Source: Echinarachnius parma (lineage: Eukaryota > Echinodermata > Echinoidea > Clypeasteroida > Echinarachniidae). Taken from it: DNA of 64,000 bases. Below the pieces are notes generated by a model. It worked only from the letters and a program-made list of their open reading frames with translations. It did no database searches and was not told the DNA's origin. The stretch covers positions 1 through 64,000 of the forward strand of contig JBAMJV010001781.1 of assembly GCA_037951105.1 (NCBI GenBank), given 5' to 3'. The first letter of the stretch is position 1. The number at the start of each line of letters is the position of its first letter. This document shows, in pieces, positions 10,319-21,864 of the stretch. A program made the translations under genes and the position numbers.

Positions 10319-10371
10319 CCTGACGATGGGAGAGTTTGGGAATCATGGGAATCATTGCCAAGTGATGAAGT
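10319..10371 (+). pseudogene. Exon 2 fragment, intronic tandem copy 2 (degenerate)
   Basis: CCTGACGATGGGAGAGTTTGGG through GCCAAGTGATGAAGT and a GTAAGTTACACTTTACACTG donor region align with the end of exon 2 and the start of intron 2. The shared downstream phrase ATCAATGAAAGTGTAAAATGTTTTGGTG precedes copies 1 and 2, fixing a unit of about 200-225 bp. Coding similarity is nearly lost. A still weaker trace may exist near 10525-10570. Confidence 0.75.
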
Positions 10372-10379
10372 GTAAGTTA

Positions 10380-11394
10380 CACTTTACACTGTAAGGTTCT
10401 CATGAAGGGTGATTTGATCAGTGCTAAATTGTCTTATGAATGGTTTTAAAATGAAGAACAATGTGGTGTTTTTATGTTTATGACTTTATGTAGCTATCAT
10501 GTGTCATATTTCTGTGGAATTTCAAGATGGCCATGAGAACAAAAGTGCAAGTTGTAACACTGAATTAAGTGGGATTATGACCTTGTTCTAAATGTGACAC
10601 TCTTGATAAATAAAGTTGTGTAATTCTTAGGTTCAATTTTTTTGCCCAGGTTGTGTATTTTCTACATTATCCGTGAGAAGATTTTAAAACACACACATGT
10701 TCCGCATTCTTGAGATCTGGAGTCATTTCCAAAAAAAAGTTTGATGCCATTACATTAGTAAAGTGATCTTTGTACAGCCTATATGATCTATTATATTTCT
10801 CTATTTGCATTCATTTCGCAGTTGGTTTCCCTGTGTGCCTACTTTACAATGCAAAGTACACAAATTCCATCATTGTAAATAGTGTGCACAAATTCCTGCA
10901 TTGTTACTTGCAGGGTTGCCTATAATGCATTGTACACAACAATGCAAAGTGCATTCATTCACTCCAGACTTCACATTGTTAAATTGCAAGCTTTATTGTT
11001 ATGAAAAGTTCATCTTTTTTTACAATATGGGGCATGATGCATGCATGACTGACTGTGAACTTATAATACATTCCTTATGTCTGGGTTCACCTTGTGTACG
11101 TAGACATTTATTATATACAAGTTGCATACATTTACAAATTACACTGTATATATATATAATGGAAGCATTTAATTTGTTTCTGTAGTACTGTATTTGTTAG
11201 TGACGAAAATACACTTAGCCTCGGGGCGATAGAGCTTGCAAAATGCTAAAAATAACCCCTGAAAATGTAAATAGAACCCCAGCATATTTTGCATCTAGGT
11301 AGACTTAATGCAAAACAGATTTTAGAGTGATCAATACCGGGTTTGGTGTTCTGAAATTATTTTTGTTATGAAGATATTTATGAAGGGCACTAGT
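10380..11394. other. Unassigned intronic stretch
   Basis: AT-rich intron with no recognisable family. A short CA/TG-rich set of repeats (TGCAAAGTACACAAATTCC) lies near 10845-10965. Confidence 0.4.
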
Positions 11395-11590
11395 AGTGGA
11401 GACGTTTAACTGTGTACATATTCAGTGCAATGAGATAGCGAATATCACTTTGCATTTTCGCTCATGACATTAATTTACAATGGAATTTTCACACATCACA
11501 TACTGGACATATCCGATCACAAAAAGACACATTTTTATCAACCCTTCATTAGTTTTTTAACATGACAACAAAGTTACTAGCCCCCTTTAA
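11395..11590 (+). mobile_element. TTAA element, family B, 3' fragment
   Basis: The sequence from GTGTACATATTCAGTGCAATG to GTTACTAGCCCCCTTTAA matches the right half of family B. Its terminal TTAA is shared with the next copy. Confidence 0.7.
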
Positions 11591-11971
11591 AGGGACTTAG
11601 TACATTGTCCAAATCCTCAAAATCCAATTGAAATTCTAGTGGTTCCCTCATACCTTGTTGTATTCGTACACAATAAAAGCATGGGACAGGTTTTGGTTTT
11701 TCAAATTTCCCTTTCGTTAAAAAGATATTTACGATTGAAGTTTTAGATGTCAAATTATCCAATGGATCGTCAGAACCGTGTACAAAGTGAGTGCAATGAG
11801 TTAGTGAATGTCACTTTGCATTTCTGCTCATTACTCGGCCATATTTAAGTCCATTTAACTTGAAATTTTCACACAATACCCTGTGGACATATCCGATCAC
11901 AAAAAGACACATTTTTTATCAAACCTTCATTAGTTTTTGCACATAATAACAAATTTACTAACCCCCTTTAA
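11587..11971 (+). mobile_element. TTAA element, family B
   Basis: It begins TTAAAGGGACTTAGTACATT and ends ACTAACCCCCTTTAA. The interior carries the family blocks GGTTCCCTCATACC, CATGGGACAGGTTT, TTTCCCTTTCGTTA, AAAGTGAGTGCAATGAG, and TTTTCACACAATACCCTGTG. Non-coding. Confidence 0.88.
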
Positions 11972-12603
11972 TGCTTGCAAGACTCCATCATTATTATAGC
12001 TAGGGGATGGAGCAACTACTACTGTATGAGTATGAGACGGCACACTTAATTAAGAGAAGATTAAAAGGATTCCCCCCGTACCGCAGCAAATAAGTATTAA
12101 AGTAGCTGTCATTAAGATTAAAACCAAGTCAATGCTTAATTGCATGTTTCCTTCCTCGTTCTTTCTTTAGAACGATCTGAATACTGGTAGCAATGCTAGA
12201 AATTAAAGTGAAACCAGTAAAGTGTCTTAACTCCACGAAAATTACTTGGAGCTTCTACATTTCTCTTCTACCGTGTTGTTTCGCTTAAATGGTAAGAGAA
12301 GAATAAAATAGGGTTAGATTTGTTAAAATGCCCCTTTAGTATGACGATATCTATCATTGATAATCATTCAGCTCAAGAGCGTTAATGAATGGTCATACAT
12401 GTAAACCTCATACACGTCATACAGTAATTCGTTGTAAAAGCTGACGCAAATTTTCTCTTTTTTAACCAGGAAAGCAGTGTGCTTTTTCAATGAAACTTTC
12501 ACATATCATTCGGACATATCTTACAATGATTTTGTTATATATATATAGGATTGAAGTCTCAAATGTCATTTTGGGCAATATCTGACACTTAACAGGTGCA
12601 CCT
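11972..12603. other. Unassigned intronic stretch
   Basis: No gene and no family recognised. Confidence 0.4.
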
Positions 12604-13039
12604 TTAAAGGAGGGGTTCGGACGATTTCCAGCATTTACCAATCAAAGAAGCAATATATGTTCAACATATTGCCTTTGTCCCGACGAAAAAAGACCAACTG
12701 GATCATTCACAATCACTTTGGGACTAAATAAGGTAACAGATCTTGATCGAATCTGCCGCCAGTGGGATCTATCCCAGCATGCAATTTTCGTGACGTTGAT
12801 GCCTCACTTTGCTGCCAATACAAAGCAAAGTGAGGCTGGCGAGTCACGCGATCACGTGATAAAGTGAGGCTGGCGCGTCACGCGACCACGTGATAAAAAT
12901 CGGAAGCGTACAGAAAATAGACGATGAATATCAAAAATTGCAGACACAAAACAATCGAGTATACTGTAAATATTACCAATGAGTAATTTTTTTAGATTCT
13001 GGTACATTCATTTTGAAATCGTCCGAACCATCCCTTTAA
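12604..13039 (+). mobile_element. TTAA element, family D
   Basis: The ends TTAAAGGAGGGGTTCGGACGATTT and AAATCGTCCGAACCATCCCTTTAA are inverted repeats. Inside, a 34-bp unit starting AAAGTGAGGCTGGC and ending CACGTGAT occurs twice in tandem (12827-12860 and 12861-12894). It is preceded by an inverted CCTCACTTTG that can pair with it. The only copy in the window. Confidence 0.88.
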
Positions 13040-13059
13040 CTACCTTTAACCCTTTTTGC

Positions 13060-13150
13060 TTTGTGGCCCAGGCGGGCAAGTCAAAACAAAATTTCTCAAA
13101 TTCTAGTGGCCAGAAGTTCTGAATCTGGTGGCCCAAAACAAAGTAAACTT
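13060..13150 (-). repeat. Fragment of the GGGCAAGT hAT-like family
   Basis: GGCGGGCAAGTCAAAAC and CTAGTGGCC...GGTGGCCC phrases match the elements near 37026-37320 and 56179-56517. The ends are not defined. Confidence 0.4.
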
Positions 13151-13570
13151 CTTTAAAAATGCCAAGTTTGTCGACTTTTGCTGCAAAAATGTTCTTTAAA
13201 TACAGTAGTTCAGGACAATTGTAAATTAAAATACAAATCATAATTTGCAAATTCCATTTACACAATTTATATGTGTAGTAAACATGCACATTTTATGTAC
13301 AGTAAAGTACACATCACTCAGACCTTACGTGATATACTTGTGAGTGCTTCCTAAAAATTTATGATTCATAAGTTTATAAATTGTTTACTTTGTCATAAAT
13401 TTCAAGTGGGTTTTAAGTGCTTCCTGATATGTCGCAATGCAATACAAGTATGAAATCTTTGGTATTGACAGATTCTGTTTCAACAGATACTGATTTGTGG
13501 AAGCATGTTATTCAAATTGAACAATTTGTTTTGATTTGTGTCATCTCAGTGATTAATTTGAACATATTTA
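13151..13570. other. Unassigned intronic stretch
   Basis: Nothing recognised apart from a weak repeat of GAGTGCTTCCT (about 13340) and AAGTGCTTCCT (about 13418). Confidence 0.4.
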
Positions 13571-13998
13571 TTAAAGGGTACCACCACCCCAAAATATTAT
13601 TCTTATCAAAGAAAGGTATCATCTTTAGTATTCCATTCCATCAACAAATTCACAAAAATATGTTTCCAGAAAAAATATATAATTGAAAAACGCATCACCA
13701 TTCTGAATGCGGTCTGAATGAAAAGACTACCGGTGTGCAGCAGAGTCAACGTGCTCTGTGCAGAGCGAACGAATCATCCGGGATATACAAACGTACGCGT
13801 GAATAGCATTGGCGCACTCGCAAATGTTTGGCTCGTATGGAACCAGGAAATAGTAGTGGTTCCGTAAGTGGTGGAAATAAATTGCTTTGTTTATGAATTA
13901 CACAACCCTTTGTAAAATGTTGGGTATCTATTTGATATCACAAAACGATACCAAAACATATAATAATGTGTTGTTCTTTGCCTGGTGGTCCCCTTTAA
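13571..13998 (+). mobile_element. TTAA element, family C, copy 1
   Basis: It begins TTAAAGGGTACCACCACCCC and ends GGTGGTCCCCTTTAA. The interior blocks ATATGTTTCCAGAA, GAGCGAACGAATCATCCGGG, CAAACGTACGCGTGAAT, GAACCAGGAAATAGTAGTGG and GATATCACAAAACG recur in the other copies. Non-coding. Confidence 0.9.
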
Positions 13999-14409
13999 TA
14001 TGAAGATAAAAATGTGTGTCAAATAGGAATATATAATCAGAAATACATGTAGGTTTAGTCTGAAAGAAACAAGCATTTTGAAAGGGTGATTCATGAGATA
14101 ACTCTGTTTACTCTGTGATTAGTTTGAGGTGGGTCTCTGGTCACTGCTGTACACATCCTGTCTGGAGGTAGATTTAAAATACAAATAATATCAACAAATA
14201 GTCCTTGCATCCATACACTGTACTTGTATAATGACTAGTTACAATACTGGGCATATTGTGTGTGCATATTGTGAGATTTATTGAAAAGAGTTTCCGTAGC
14301 TTGAAGAGTGGAGAGACTACATACTTCAAATTTAATTTTATACTAAACAAAATAATGAAAAATAGAACAACAAAAACGTGTACTTTAAAATGTATGTTTT
14401 GGCTGCACA

Positions 14410-16012
14410 TATAAAATGTGCAATTAGCTAAATGGTTGGGATAGGGGGAGAAGGAGAGGGGGGGGGGGATGTTTTTAGCAATTTAGCATGCTTCTTGGTT
14501 TAAATCAAAGTAGAAATGTAGGGGAATGAGCTCCCATACATGTTGTATTGATTTAAATTAATGTTACTCTCAGCTTCATAGTTTGAATAGAGGGGATTCG
14601 GAAAACTAATAGAGAGTGGATATATCGATGCTTTTGGACTAAGCAATGGAGATGGTTGTACATGTATGTGTGCATCTTAATTGTGGATTAGCTGCATGGT
14701 TGCCGTTGGGATGGGGGAGGGGGGGGGGGGGGATGTTGGTTCAGCATAATGAAGAGAGCGGAGAGATACATGTTTGGCTCTTAGTTTAAATGGGATGCTT
14801 TTTGACTGAGCAATGTCGCGCTAAATTTGATACTGAGAAAATAGAACTTAGCAATGTGTAGTCTAGCAATACAGTGCAGGGATGCCACTTTTCCGGTTTT
14901 GGACGGAATTCCGGTTTTTCCGTCATCAATCAAAAAAAGTTCCGTCTTTCACTCCCTCTCTCCCCCTCTCCCCGTCTCTTCAAATCATTTTCTTTTCCTG
15001 TGTACAGCGTGCGTGCGCATCTTTTACTCATGACATTCCGCATATAATATATGGGAATACTGTTGTAACGAGCGCGCGCTCGCATTGAATAGCGTATGGT
15101 ATACCGCCCTCGAATGAGAGAGGAAGACCATTCGCTTAACACACCGGTAGCCGTTTTTCAATACGTACGCAGTATACATGTATTTCATGTATGTACACGC
15201 GATCGAACGGCAGTGCAGTGCATACGCTATACACGGAGCGTTACGTCTGCCGCGTTGTGTTTCCGGTTTTTTGGAGGCGACCCAGTGGCATCCCTGACAG
15301 TGGGAGAATGCTGTATCTCCCGTTTAATTGTGGATAAGCTTTATGGTTGGTATAGGGGAAAGGGGGGCGGGGTAGGTTCAGGATAATGAAGAGAGCAGAG
15401 AGATGGCTCTTGGTTTAAATGGGATGCTTCGTGACTTAGCAATGTCGCGCTAAATTTGATACTGAGAAAATAGAACTCAGAAAAGTGGAGCATACAGTGG
15501 GAGAATGGGAGAATCTTCTGTTTAATTGCGGTTAAGATTTATGGTTGGGATAGGGGAAAAGGAGGGGGGGGGGGGGTGGGGGGTAGGTTCAGGAGAATGA
15601 TTTGATTGGAGAGATGGCTCTTAGTTTAAATAGGATGCTTCGTGACTGAGCAATGTCGCGCTAAATTTGATATTGAGAGAAAACTGTGGATCCTATACAG
15701 TGGGAGAATGCTGTATCTTCCATTTAAATTTGGATAAGCTTCATCATGTATGGGATGGGAGGGTGGAGGGTCCACGGAGTAATGGAGTAATGATTGATAA
15801 CTCTGGAAAATGAGCCATGTACAGTACATGTGAAGGGGAACGCTGCATATCTTAATCGTAGATTAGCTAAAATGGTTGGGATAGGGGATATGGGGGGGGG
15901 GGGGGGGGGGGTGGTGGAGGTTCAGAGCATAATGAAGAGAGTGGAGCGATGGCTCTTAGTTTAAATAGGATGCTTCGTGACTGAGCAATGTCGCGCCAAA
16001 TTTAATATTTCT
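14410..16012 (+). repeat. Tandem array, unit about 195-205 bp, with internal poly-G tracts
   Basis: The unit is CAGTGGGAGAATGCTGTATC...GTTTAATTGTGGATAAGCTTTATGGTTGGGATAGGGG, a G run, GTTCAGGATAATGAAGAGAG...TGGCTCTTAGTTTAAATGGGATGCTTCGTGACTGAGCAATGTCGCGC. Clear copies start near 15297, 15495, 15697 and 15845, with more diverged ones at about 14410 and 14660. A hAT-like MITE (14877-15296) splits one unit. Confidence 0.9.
14877..15296. mobile_element. 420-bp hAT-like MITE inside the tandem array
   Basis: Ends CAGGGATGCCACT and AGTGGCATCCCTG are inverted, with TTCCGGTTTT next to both. The element is flanked by direct ACAGTG at 14871-14876 and 15297-15302. Neighbouring units carry an unbroken ACAGTGGGAGAATG at this site, so the insertion point is exact. 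No coding sequence. Confidence 0.88.
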
Positions 16013-16019
16013 CATGACT

Positions 16020-16041
16020 AATGCAACAATTTTGCCCGACC

Positions 16042-16073
<32 letters not shown>

Positions 16074-16075
16074 TC
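16020..16075. repeat. (TC)n microsatellite
   Basis: CTCTCTCTCT runs with few interruptions. Confidence 0.9.
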
Positions 16076-17333
16076 TGTATTGCCCTGATTAGTGTCGGCC
16101 TTGCCTGAGCATTTGCACTCAATTGTTCTGAAAGGGATCGACTGATGAATGCATCCAGCGTATAATGTACAAACCTATGGAAGCGTTTGATATGTTTGTC
16201 TATTGATAGTAATGTTAACGTACTGTATGTACCAGCTAGTGGAGAAAGTAGAAAACTGTACAAGTTGTATGCAAGCAGTGCTCAAACTGGGTGTGTGGAT
16301 CAGGGAAACAAATTAATATATATTTTTCGGGTGCTACTTTTCAAGCTTGCTTGCATGAAAATAACACTCTTTAATTTGTTATGCATGCATTGAACTCTAT
16401 GCAAATTTTCTGGGGCTCTTTTTGGCATTTTGGGGGCGAATTCGGCCCAAGCCCCGTGTATTTTTTCCCTGGTGTGTATTAACTTACTCATGACAGGCAA
16501 GCTTTCAACAAACTTGTTTTTAGTAAAATTGTAAATTTTCTCATTTTACTTGCCTAAACCAAACAAAAATGTAAAATCAACATGTATAGCTCAAGGACCA
16601 GAGTATATATATACTCTGGCTGGGGTTATGGAGAATTGTATTAAATACTGAATTTAATTTTTATTCTATGGGTTTGTCTCTAGATAGATGATAGGTCTCT
16701 AATTATTGATGGTTGAATTGATCAAGAAATAGCTTGTTGAGTTGATAATGGACCCTTTGTTGTACAGTTCTGTTTGCACTGGACCGTGTGTACAAGAGCG
16801 TATTACATGAATAGTCATACTAATTCGGGTTAATCATGTGAATAATTTCCACATCAACCAATTTATTGATAGCGTGGCGGTACAATTGTAATGTTTGATT
16901 AGCATTCTAGGCTAGATGGGTTTCTTTGTGCACTAATTACTGCTGGTTGAATAACTGAAATTGCTATATTATGAAAATAGAATTGAGTGGGTTGCTAAAT
17001 TCAGGGTTGTACGATTATTGAGAACAAAGACAAACAAATTAATGGATTATTAATATTGAAATAAAAACAAACATTACATGCATGTACTCATATTTATTTT
17101 GTAATAATGTCTATAAAAATAATTATTTAACTGATTTTATTTTAAAAGTTCTTGGAAAAATGCATAATTTGTCTCTTCATCAACATTGGATGTACATGTT
17201 TAAAACTGAAACAAAATATCAAACTGACTTTGGTTGGGAATCACAATCGTATGTATGTTTTTCTTATTTTTTTTTTATAAAATTGTTCTTCTTACCCCGA
17301 CCTGTTAACTAGGAAAAAAAATAAATCTATAAT
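16076..17333. other. Unassigned intronic stretch
   Basis: No gene or family recognised. A short hairpin CCAGAGTATATATATACTCTGG is centred near 16606. Confidence 0.4.
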
Positions 17334-17822
17334 TAGGCCATAAAAAATAAATTGTTGGATTGGCGTAACCCGTCCGTCCCTAAAAATACCGCCGACCCTA
17401 GATGTTTTTGCCGATTGCGATCAATATCGTTATGTATCGTTGTGTATATCGAAGCGAAAAAATTGCTATCGCCTGAGTATCGCGCTGCATTTGCGATCGA
17501 TATATTTGCTGCACTAAAAACCTGGAAGTGTTGCGATATCGCTTTTTCCCCGCGAGGCGATGAAGGCGCGAATATATAGTATGAATAAACAAACCAACCC
17601 GTTTACAGTACATGCAATGTACCGTACGTATACGCGGTACCGAATACCCCGCGGTACCTATGCAGCGCATGCATGTACAATGTTTATGCCGCCGGTCAGG
17701 GCTAGCATGCATATCTGCATATAAAAAAAAAGTAAAAAAAAAAAAAAAAAAAATCCCGACCGACCTACCCTAATTTTTGGTTGCCCGTTACGCCAATCAA
17801 ACAAATTTTTTTTTTTGGCCTT
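17334..17822. mobile_element. MITE with TAGGCCATAAAAAA ends
   Basis: The left TAGGCCATAAAAAATAAATTG with GATTGGCGTAACCCG is mirrored at the right by CCCGTTACGCCAATC followed by AAATTTTTTTTTTTGGCCTTA. The interior has several near-palindromic GTACGTATACGCGGTACCG phrases. The target duplication is not clear. Confidence 0.75.
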
Positions 17823-18060
17823 ATAGCATTGGGTCCCACAATCTTGACAAATCTTGTGCATAAATTTATGAATAGATGTAACAATGCATGTTTCTTGTAG
17901 ATTTGTGTACACAGAAAAATCTACGTATACATATTATATAGTATTGTGTCCCACAATCTGACAATTTTGTGCATTTATGAATACATGTAGATGTTACAAT
18001 TCATGTTGCTTGTAGACTTGTATTGTGTATATAAACTCTGTACTTGTACATTACACTAGT
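17823..18060 (+). repeat. Two-copy local duplication
   Basis: TTGGGTCCCACAATCTTGACAAATCTTGTGCATAAATTTATGAAT...TACAATGCATGTTTCTTGTAGA and TTGTGTCCCACAATCTGACAATTTTGTGCATTTATGAAT...TACAATTCATGTTGCTTGTAGA are copies about 115 bp apart. Confidence 0.75.
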
Positions 18061-18208
18061 TCACTTACGCTGCTGGTCCAGTAAGTATGCGGTTTCATGC
18101 AAAGAGCATCGAGCATAGAGCACGTATTGTAGAGAGTGACATACATGTTCAATCCCTCTCAATGCATAGAGAGCCTTTTGCCTTAGAGGAGCGATGTAGA
18201 TCCGCATA

Positions 18209-18594
18209 TTAAAGGGACTTAGTAACATTGTCCAAATCCTCAAAATAAAATTTTAATTCTAGCGGTTCCCTCATGCCTTGTTGTATTCGTATTAACAATA
18301 AAATCATGGGACAGGTTTCGGTTTTTCAAATTTCCCTTTTGTTACAAAGATATGTACGATCGAAGTATTCAGATAAGAAAAACTCCGGGCAAGTTTTTCT
18401 TCTGTGTACAAAGTGAGTGCAGTGAGTTAGTGAATATCACTTTGTATTTTCACTCATTACTTGGCCATGCAATGTCCATTTGACTTGAAATTTTCACACA
18501 ATACCCTGTGGACATATGAGATAACACCAATATACATTGCATCAACCCTTCATCACTTTTTGCACATGTCAACAAAGTTACTAGATCCCTTTAA
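18209..18594 (+). mobile_element. TTAA element, family B
   Basis: A complete copy from TTAAAGGGACTTAGTAAC to TTACTAGATCCCTTTAA with the family interior. AAGAAAAACTCCGGGCAAGTTTTTCTT forms a small hairpin in the middle. Confidence 0.92.
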
Positions 18595-19300
18595 CGATTC
18601 CTGCCACGTCTTTCGGCCCACCCATCTGCGAGCTGCAGGGGGTATGGTAACACCGTATTTTTACAAGGCGGCCACTGTTGCACTAATTTGACCATAATTG
18701 GCTATGTTGTAGTTTTTTTTTCTGAACACCGTCCCATTTATTACTCTGTTCTCCTCATTTTAAGAAACAGTTAAATTATAATTGGCTTTGGCTGTGGGAT
18801 ACAAAAAATAATGACCTAGTCCATCTCGCCCTAAATGGTATAATACCAAATTTATTGCCATATTTTGCCAATATTTTGAAAACACGTAAATGAGATGTGC
18901 ATACCATTACTGTGTGTAAAAAAATAGTAATAATAAAATTGTATTTTATTCAACAAATCAACAAACAAAATGTCAAATTCGCAGCTGAATTGCGGCACGT
19001 GCAACAATAATTCTACCTCCTTGGTATTACATAATTATTACGGAGGAGCACATGTTGTACTATTTTGAGCGTAATTGGCTTTGCGGTCCTTTTATTTTGC
19101 TGGCCAGCCCCATACATTACATGATGTAATGTCTGAAATGAGTTTGTTTTAATTGACCTTAATTGGAAAGACCTTACCTCCCCCCCATATTTAATGAAAC
19201 TGCAAGTTGCATCTTTTCTCTTGATTGGTTTTACCTTCAAACTGTATCTGAGCTAGGGGCTGTTGTTAATTGGATCGTAATTGGCAATGTAGGGTTATTA
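18595..19300. other. Unassigned intronic stretch with TAATTGGC-type repeats
   Basis: The phrase ACC/GCGTAATTGGCTTTG recurs near 18690, 18780, 19070 and 19275 at irregular spacing, suggesting an old tandem array. No gene seen. Confidence 0.4.
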
Positions 19301-20488
19301 TTGGGGTTGATATTGGCGCACGGCAAGCCTCAACACTAAATTTGTCTTCTACTAGCCCTCCATTTCACATTTTACTTGCCCAAACAGAAAATTGACTTGC
19401 CCAAACAGAAAATTGACTTGCCCACTTACTTCTAGAATTTAGATGAACAGTATTCTCTCGTAGTTGACCAATATTTTTACAGAGTTGCCCAACTCGAGCA
19501 AGGAACTAGATGTAAACTAGAAGGCCGACAAAGTCAGCATACCCACGCCTCCCATTAGCCCTGTTCTACCCCTTCGTCGGCCTCAACCCTGTTTTGCTTA
19601 CCGATGCATCCTAAAAACATAGTGATCAACCGTTGAACAGAATCCTCCACAACTCCAGGCATAGTAAACTATGCTGACTGGGTATGCCTGCAGGGAGGGC
19701 TTGAAAATGCCGACATCTGTCCAATTTATTGGCGATAAATGTAACATAAATCATGAATTCAAACAAAATAAACTATTACAAACAATAACAGATACCTTAT
19801 CTTCCTGATTCTGCAAACTTTTATGTCCATTTCTCTTGCATAAATATGATTTTAGATCTTTTCATGACAGCTATCTGCCGATTCGCACGTGTTTTTACTA
19901 GCTGCCTGTGTAGTATAGATATGCCTAATATTTATGCATTGCAAATTGACGCAACGTTAAGCGGTACGATTGCTCGCAGAGTTTACACTAGATCATTGCA
20001 CGCGCAACGCCGGAAATGCGCGACGCTGATTGGTGCCAGCAAACACTGTTGTGTCATTGGGGTATCATGGCAGCGAGCATAGAACTTCCATACGTTGTGT
20101 ACAACGTGCACTAGCTATAACGTGCAGATATTATTTAGGCACACACGTGCATTAAATACATACTCAAACTTCAAGGTTCCACAGAATTTGCAGGGGTCAA
20201 CCAATCATCACCAAAATCTAATCGATTCTTCCATGTCACTATCCAAACATTCCCTGAAAATTTGGTGCAAATCCGTTCACCCGTTCTCTAGTTATCTTGT
20301 ACACAAACAAACAAAAAAAAAAAAAAAAAAAAAAAAAAACAAACAAACAAACAAACAAACAAACATACGGAACCCTTTACATAACCCCCTGCCGATTTCA
20401 TCGGCGTGGGTAATTACAAATATTTTCTTGCCCGATATCAATTTTTACCTGCCCCGGGCAATAGGGCACGTGCTGTGTTGAGCCCTGT
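19301..20488 (-). mobile_element. hAT-like GGGCAAGT-family element, split by an insertion
   Basis: The left part (about 19301-19514) carries AAGCCTCAACACTAAATTTG, CATTTTACTTGCCC and AACAGAAAATTGACTTGCCC. The right part (about 20411-20488) carries CTTGCCCGATATCAATTTTTACCTGCCCCGGGCAATAGGGCACGTG and ends TTGAGCCCTG. Together they match the uninterrupted copy at about 44636-44921. The block between them is a later insertion. Confidence 0.7.
19515..20410 (+). mobile_element. Retroposon-like insertion with AAAC-rich tail
   Basis: It begins near ACTAGAAGGCCGACAAAGTC with CATACCCACGCC and ends CCGATTTCATCGGCGTGGG. Near the right side is ATTTGGTGCAAATCCGTTCACCCGTTCTCTAGTTATCTTG, then A and AAAC repeats. 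That phrase is typical of the 3' region of RTE-like retroposons and their SINEs. No reverse transcriptase frame is present. Confidence 0.6.
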
Positions 20489-20589
20489 GTATGGTGACTT
20501 GTACTATGTTCATGTTCATGGAGTATGGGTTGGTATGATACACATGTGTCCTCACTTACTACATTGTAGATGTTGCAACTTCCCTGAAG

Positions 20590-21062
20590 TTAAAGGGTAC
20601 CACGGTCACTACCACTACCACCACCCAACAATAATATTCTTATTTCATTTAAATAAGAATATTGGTAACATCTTTAGTAGTCCATTCCATCAACAAGTTC
20701 ACAAAAATATGTTTCCAGAATTGTTTTGAATAATTGGAACACGCATCACCATTCTAAAGCATGCGTTCATGGGTCTGCATGTACATGTATGAAGACTACT
20801 TTGTCCAGAGCGAACGAATCATCCGGGATTGTATTCTATTGTCTCCAAACGTACGCGTGAATTTGCCCACTCGCAAATTATGTTTGGCCCGTACGGAACC
20901 AGGAAATAACAGTGGTTCCGTAAGTGGTGGTAATTAAATGCTTTGTTTATGAATTACACAACCATTTGCAAAATGTTGGGTATCTATTTGATATCACAAA
21001 ACGGTACCAAAACATATACATGTAATTATCTGAATTGTTCTTTGCCTGGTGGTTTCCTTTAA
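20590..21062 (+). mobile_element. TTAA element, family C, copy 2
   Basis: TTAAAGGGTACCACGGTCAC to GGTGGTTTCCTTTAA, with the full set of family C interior blocks and a few small insertions. Confidence 0.9.
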
Positions 21063-21099
21063 TACAGGGCCCACAATGTCCCCCTTTGCAACATTTGTT

Positions 21100-21600
21100 T
21101 TAGTTTTTGTGAAGTGTACAAATTATACACTTGACCTTTCTGCACTGATGGAGTGACAGTAATTGGCAGAAAGTATGAATTGGACACTACAGAAACTGCT
21201 AATTAATTTGTAATCTGTGTAAGTTTAGTTGCAAAATGACTTTAGGGCATCATTCTTTGCATTGCGAAGAATATCACATTGCAAATAGCAAAAAGAAATA
21301 GCTGTCATATTTGAAGAAAGATAGATGATCATACAACAAATGTTATAGAAGTATTGATATGAAAAAAGATGGGTAAGTTTACTTACAAAAATCCCTTAGG
21401 GCATCATAATATGGAATGCAAATACGTACTATCACATGGCACTAATACTAGTGACAGTTATTTACAGAAATGAATAGTTTGGACACATGAATTTGCTAAT
21501 TAGTAATTGGGGTGCATTGCAAAGGATATCACGCTACACAGATCTATATAATATGTAGATTAAATGTTTGAATGGTTTAAAGACAAAATGGTTGCATTCA
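21100..21600 (+). repeat. Degenerate two-copy duplication
   Basis: GAGTGACAGTAATTGGCAGAAAGTATGAATTGGACAC...GCTAATTAATTTGTAAT and TAGTGACAGTTATTTACAGAAATGAATAGTTTGGACAC...GCTAATTAGTAATT, plus TTTAGGGCATCAT blocks, repeat about 280 bp apart. Confidence 0.65.
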
Positions 21601-21864
21601 AACTTGGACATGAAGATGAAATGTAGAGGACTGTATGTGTCACATAATTAAAGGTGACATGAATAGTTGAATACCAAGGAACTTGAAAAGAATTTGTGTG
21701 CTTCCTAAGTCACACTTGTATACATACAGTATACTGTTGTACGCATACTTTGACTTTGCCATTGATTCTGAACAGCAGGCTTGTTTGTGCAGAGCAATTA
21801 ATTTTCGAGGAAGCCCACTTAAGCTGTGAACTCGGTGACCCCGAGACTCTGTGCGCTACCGCTT

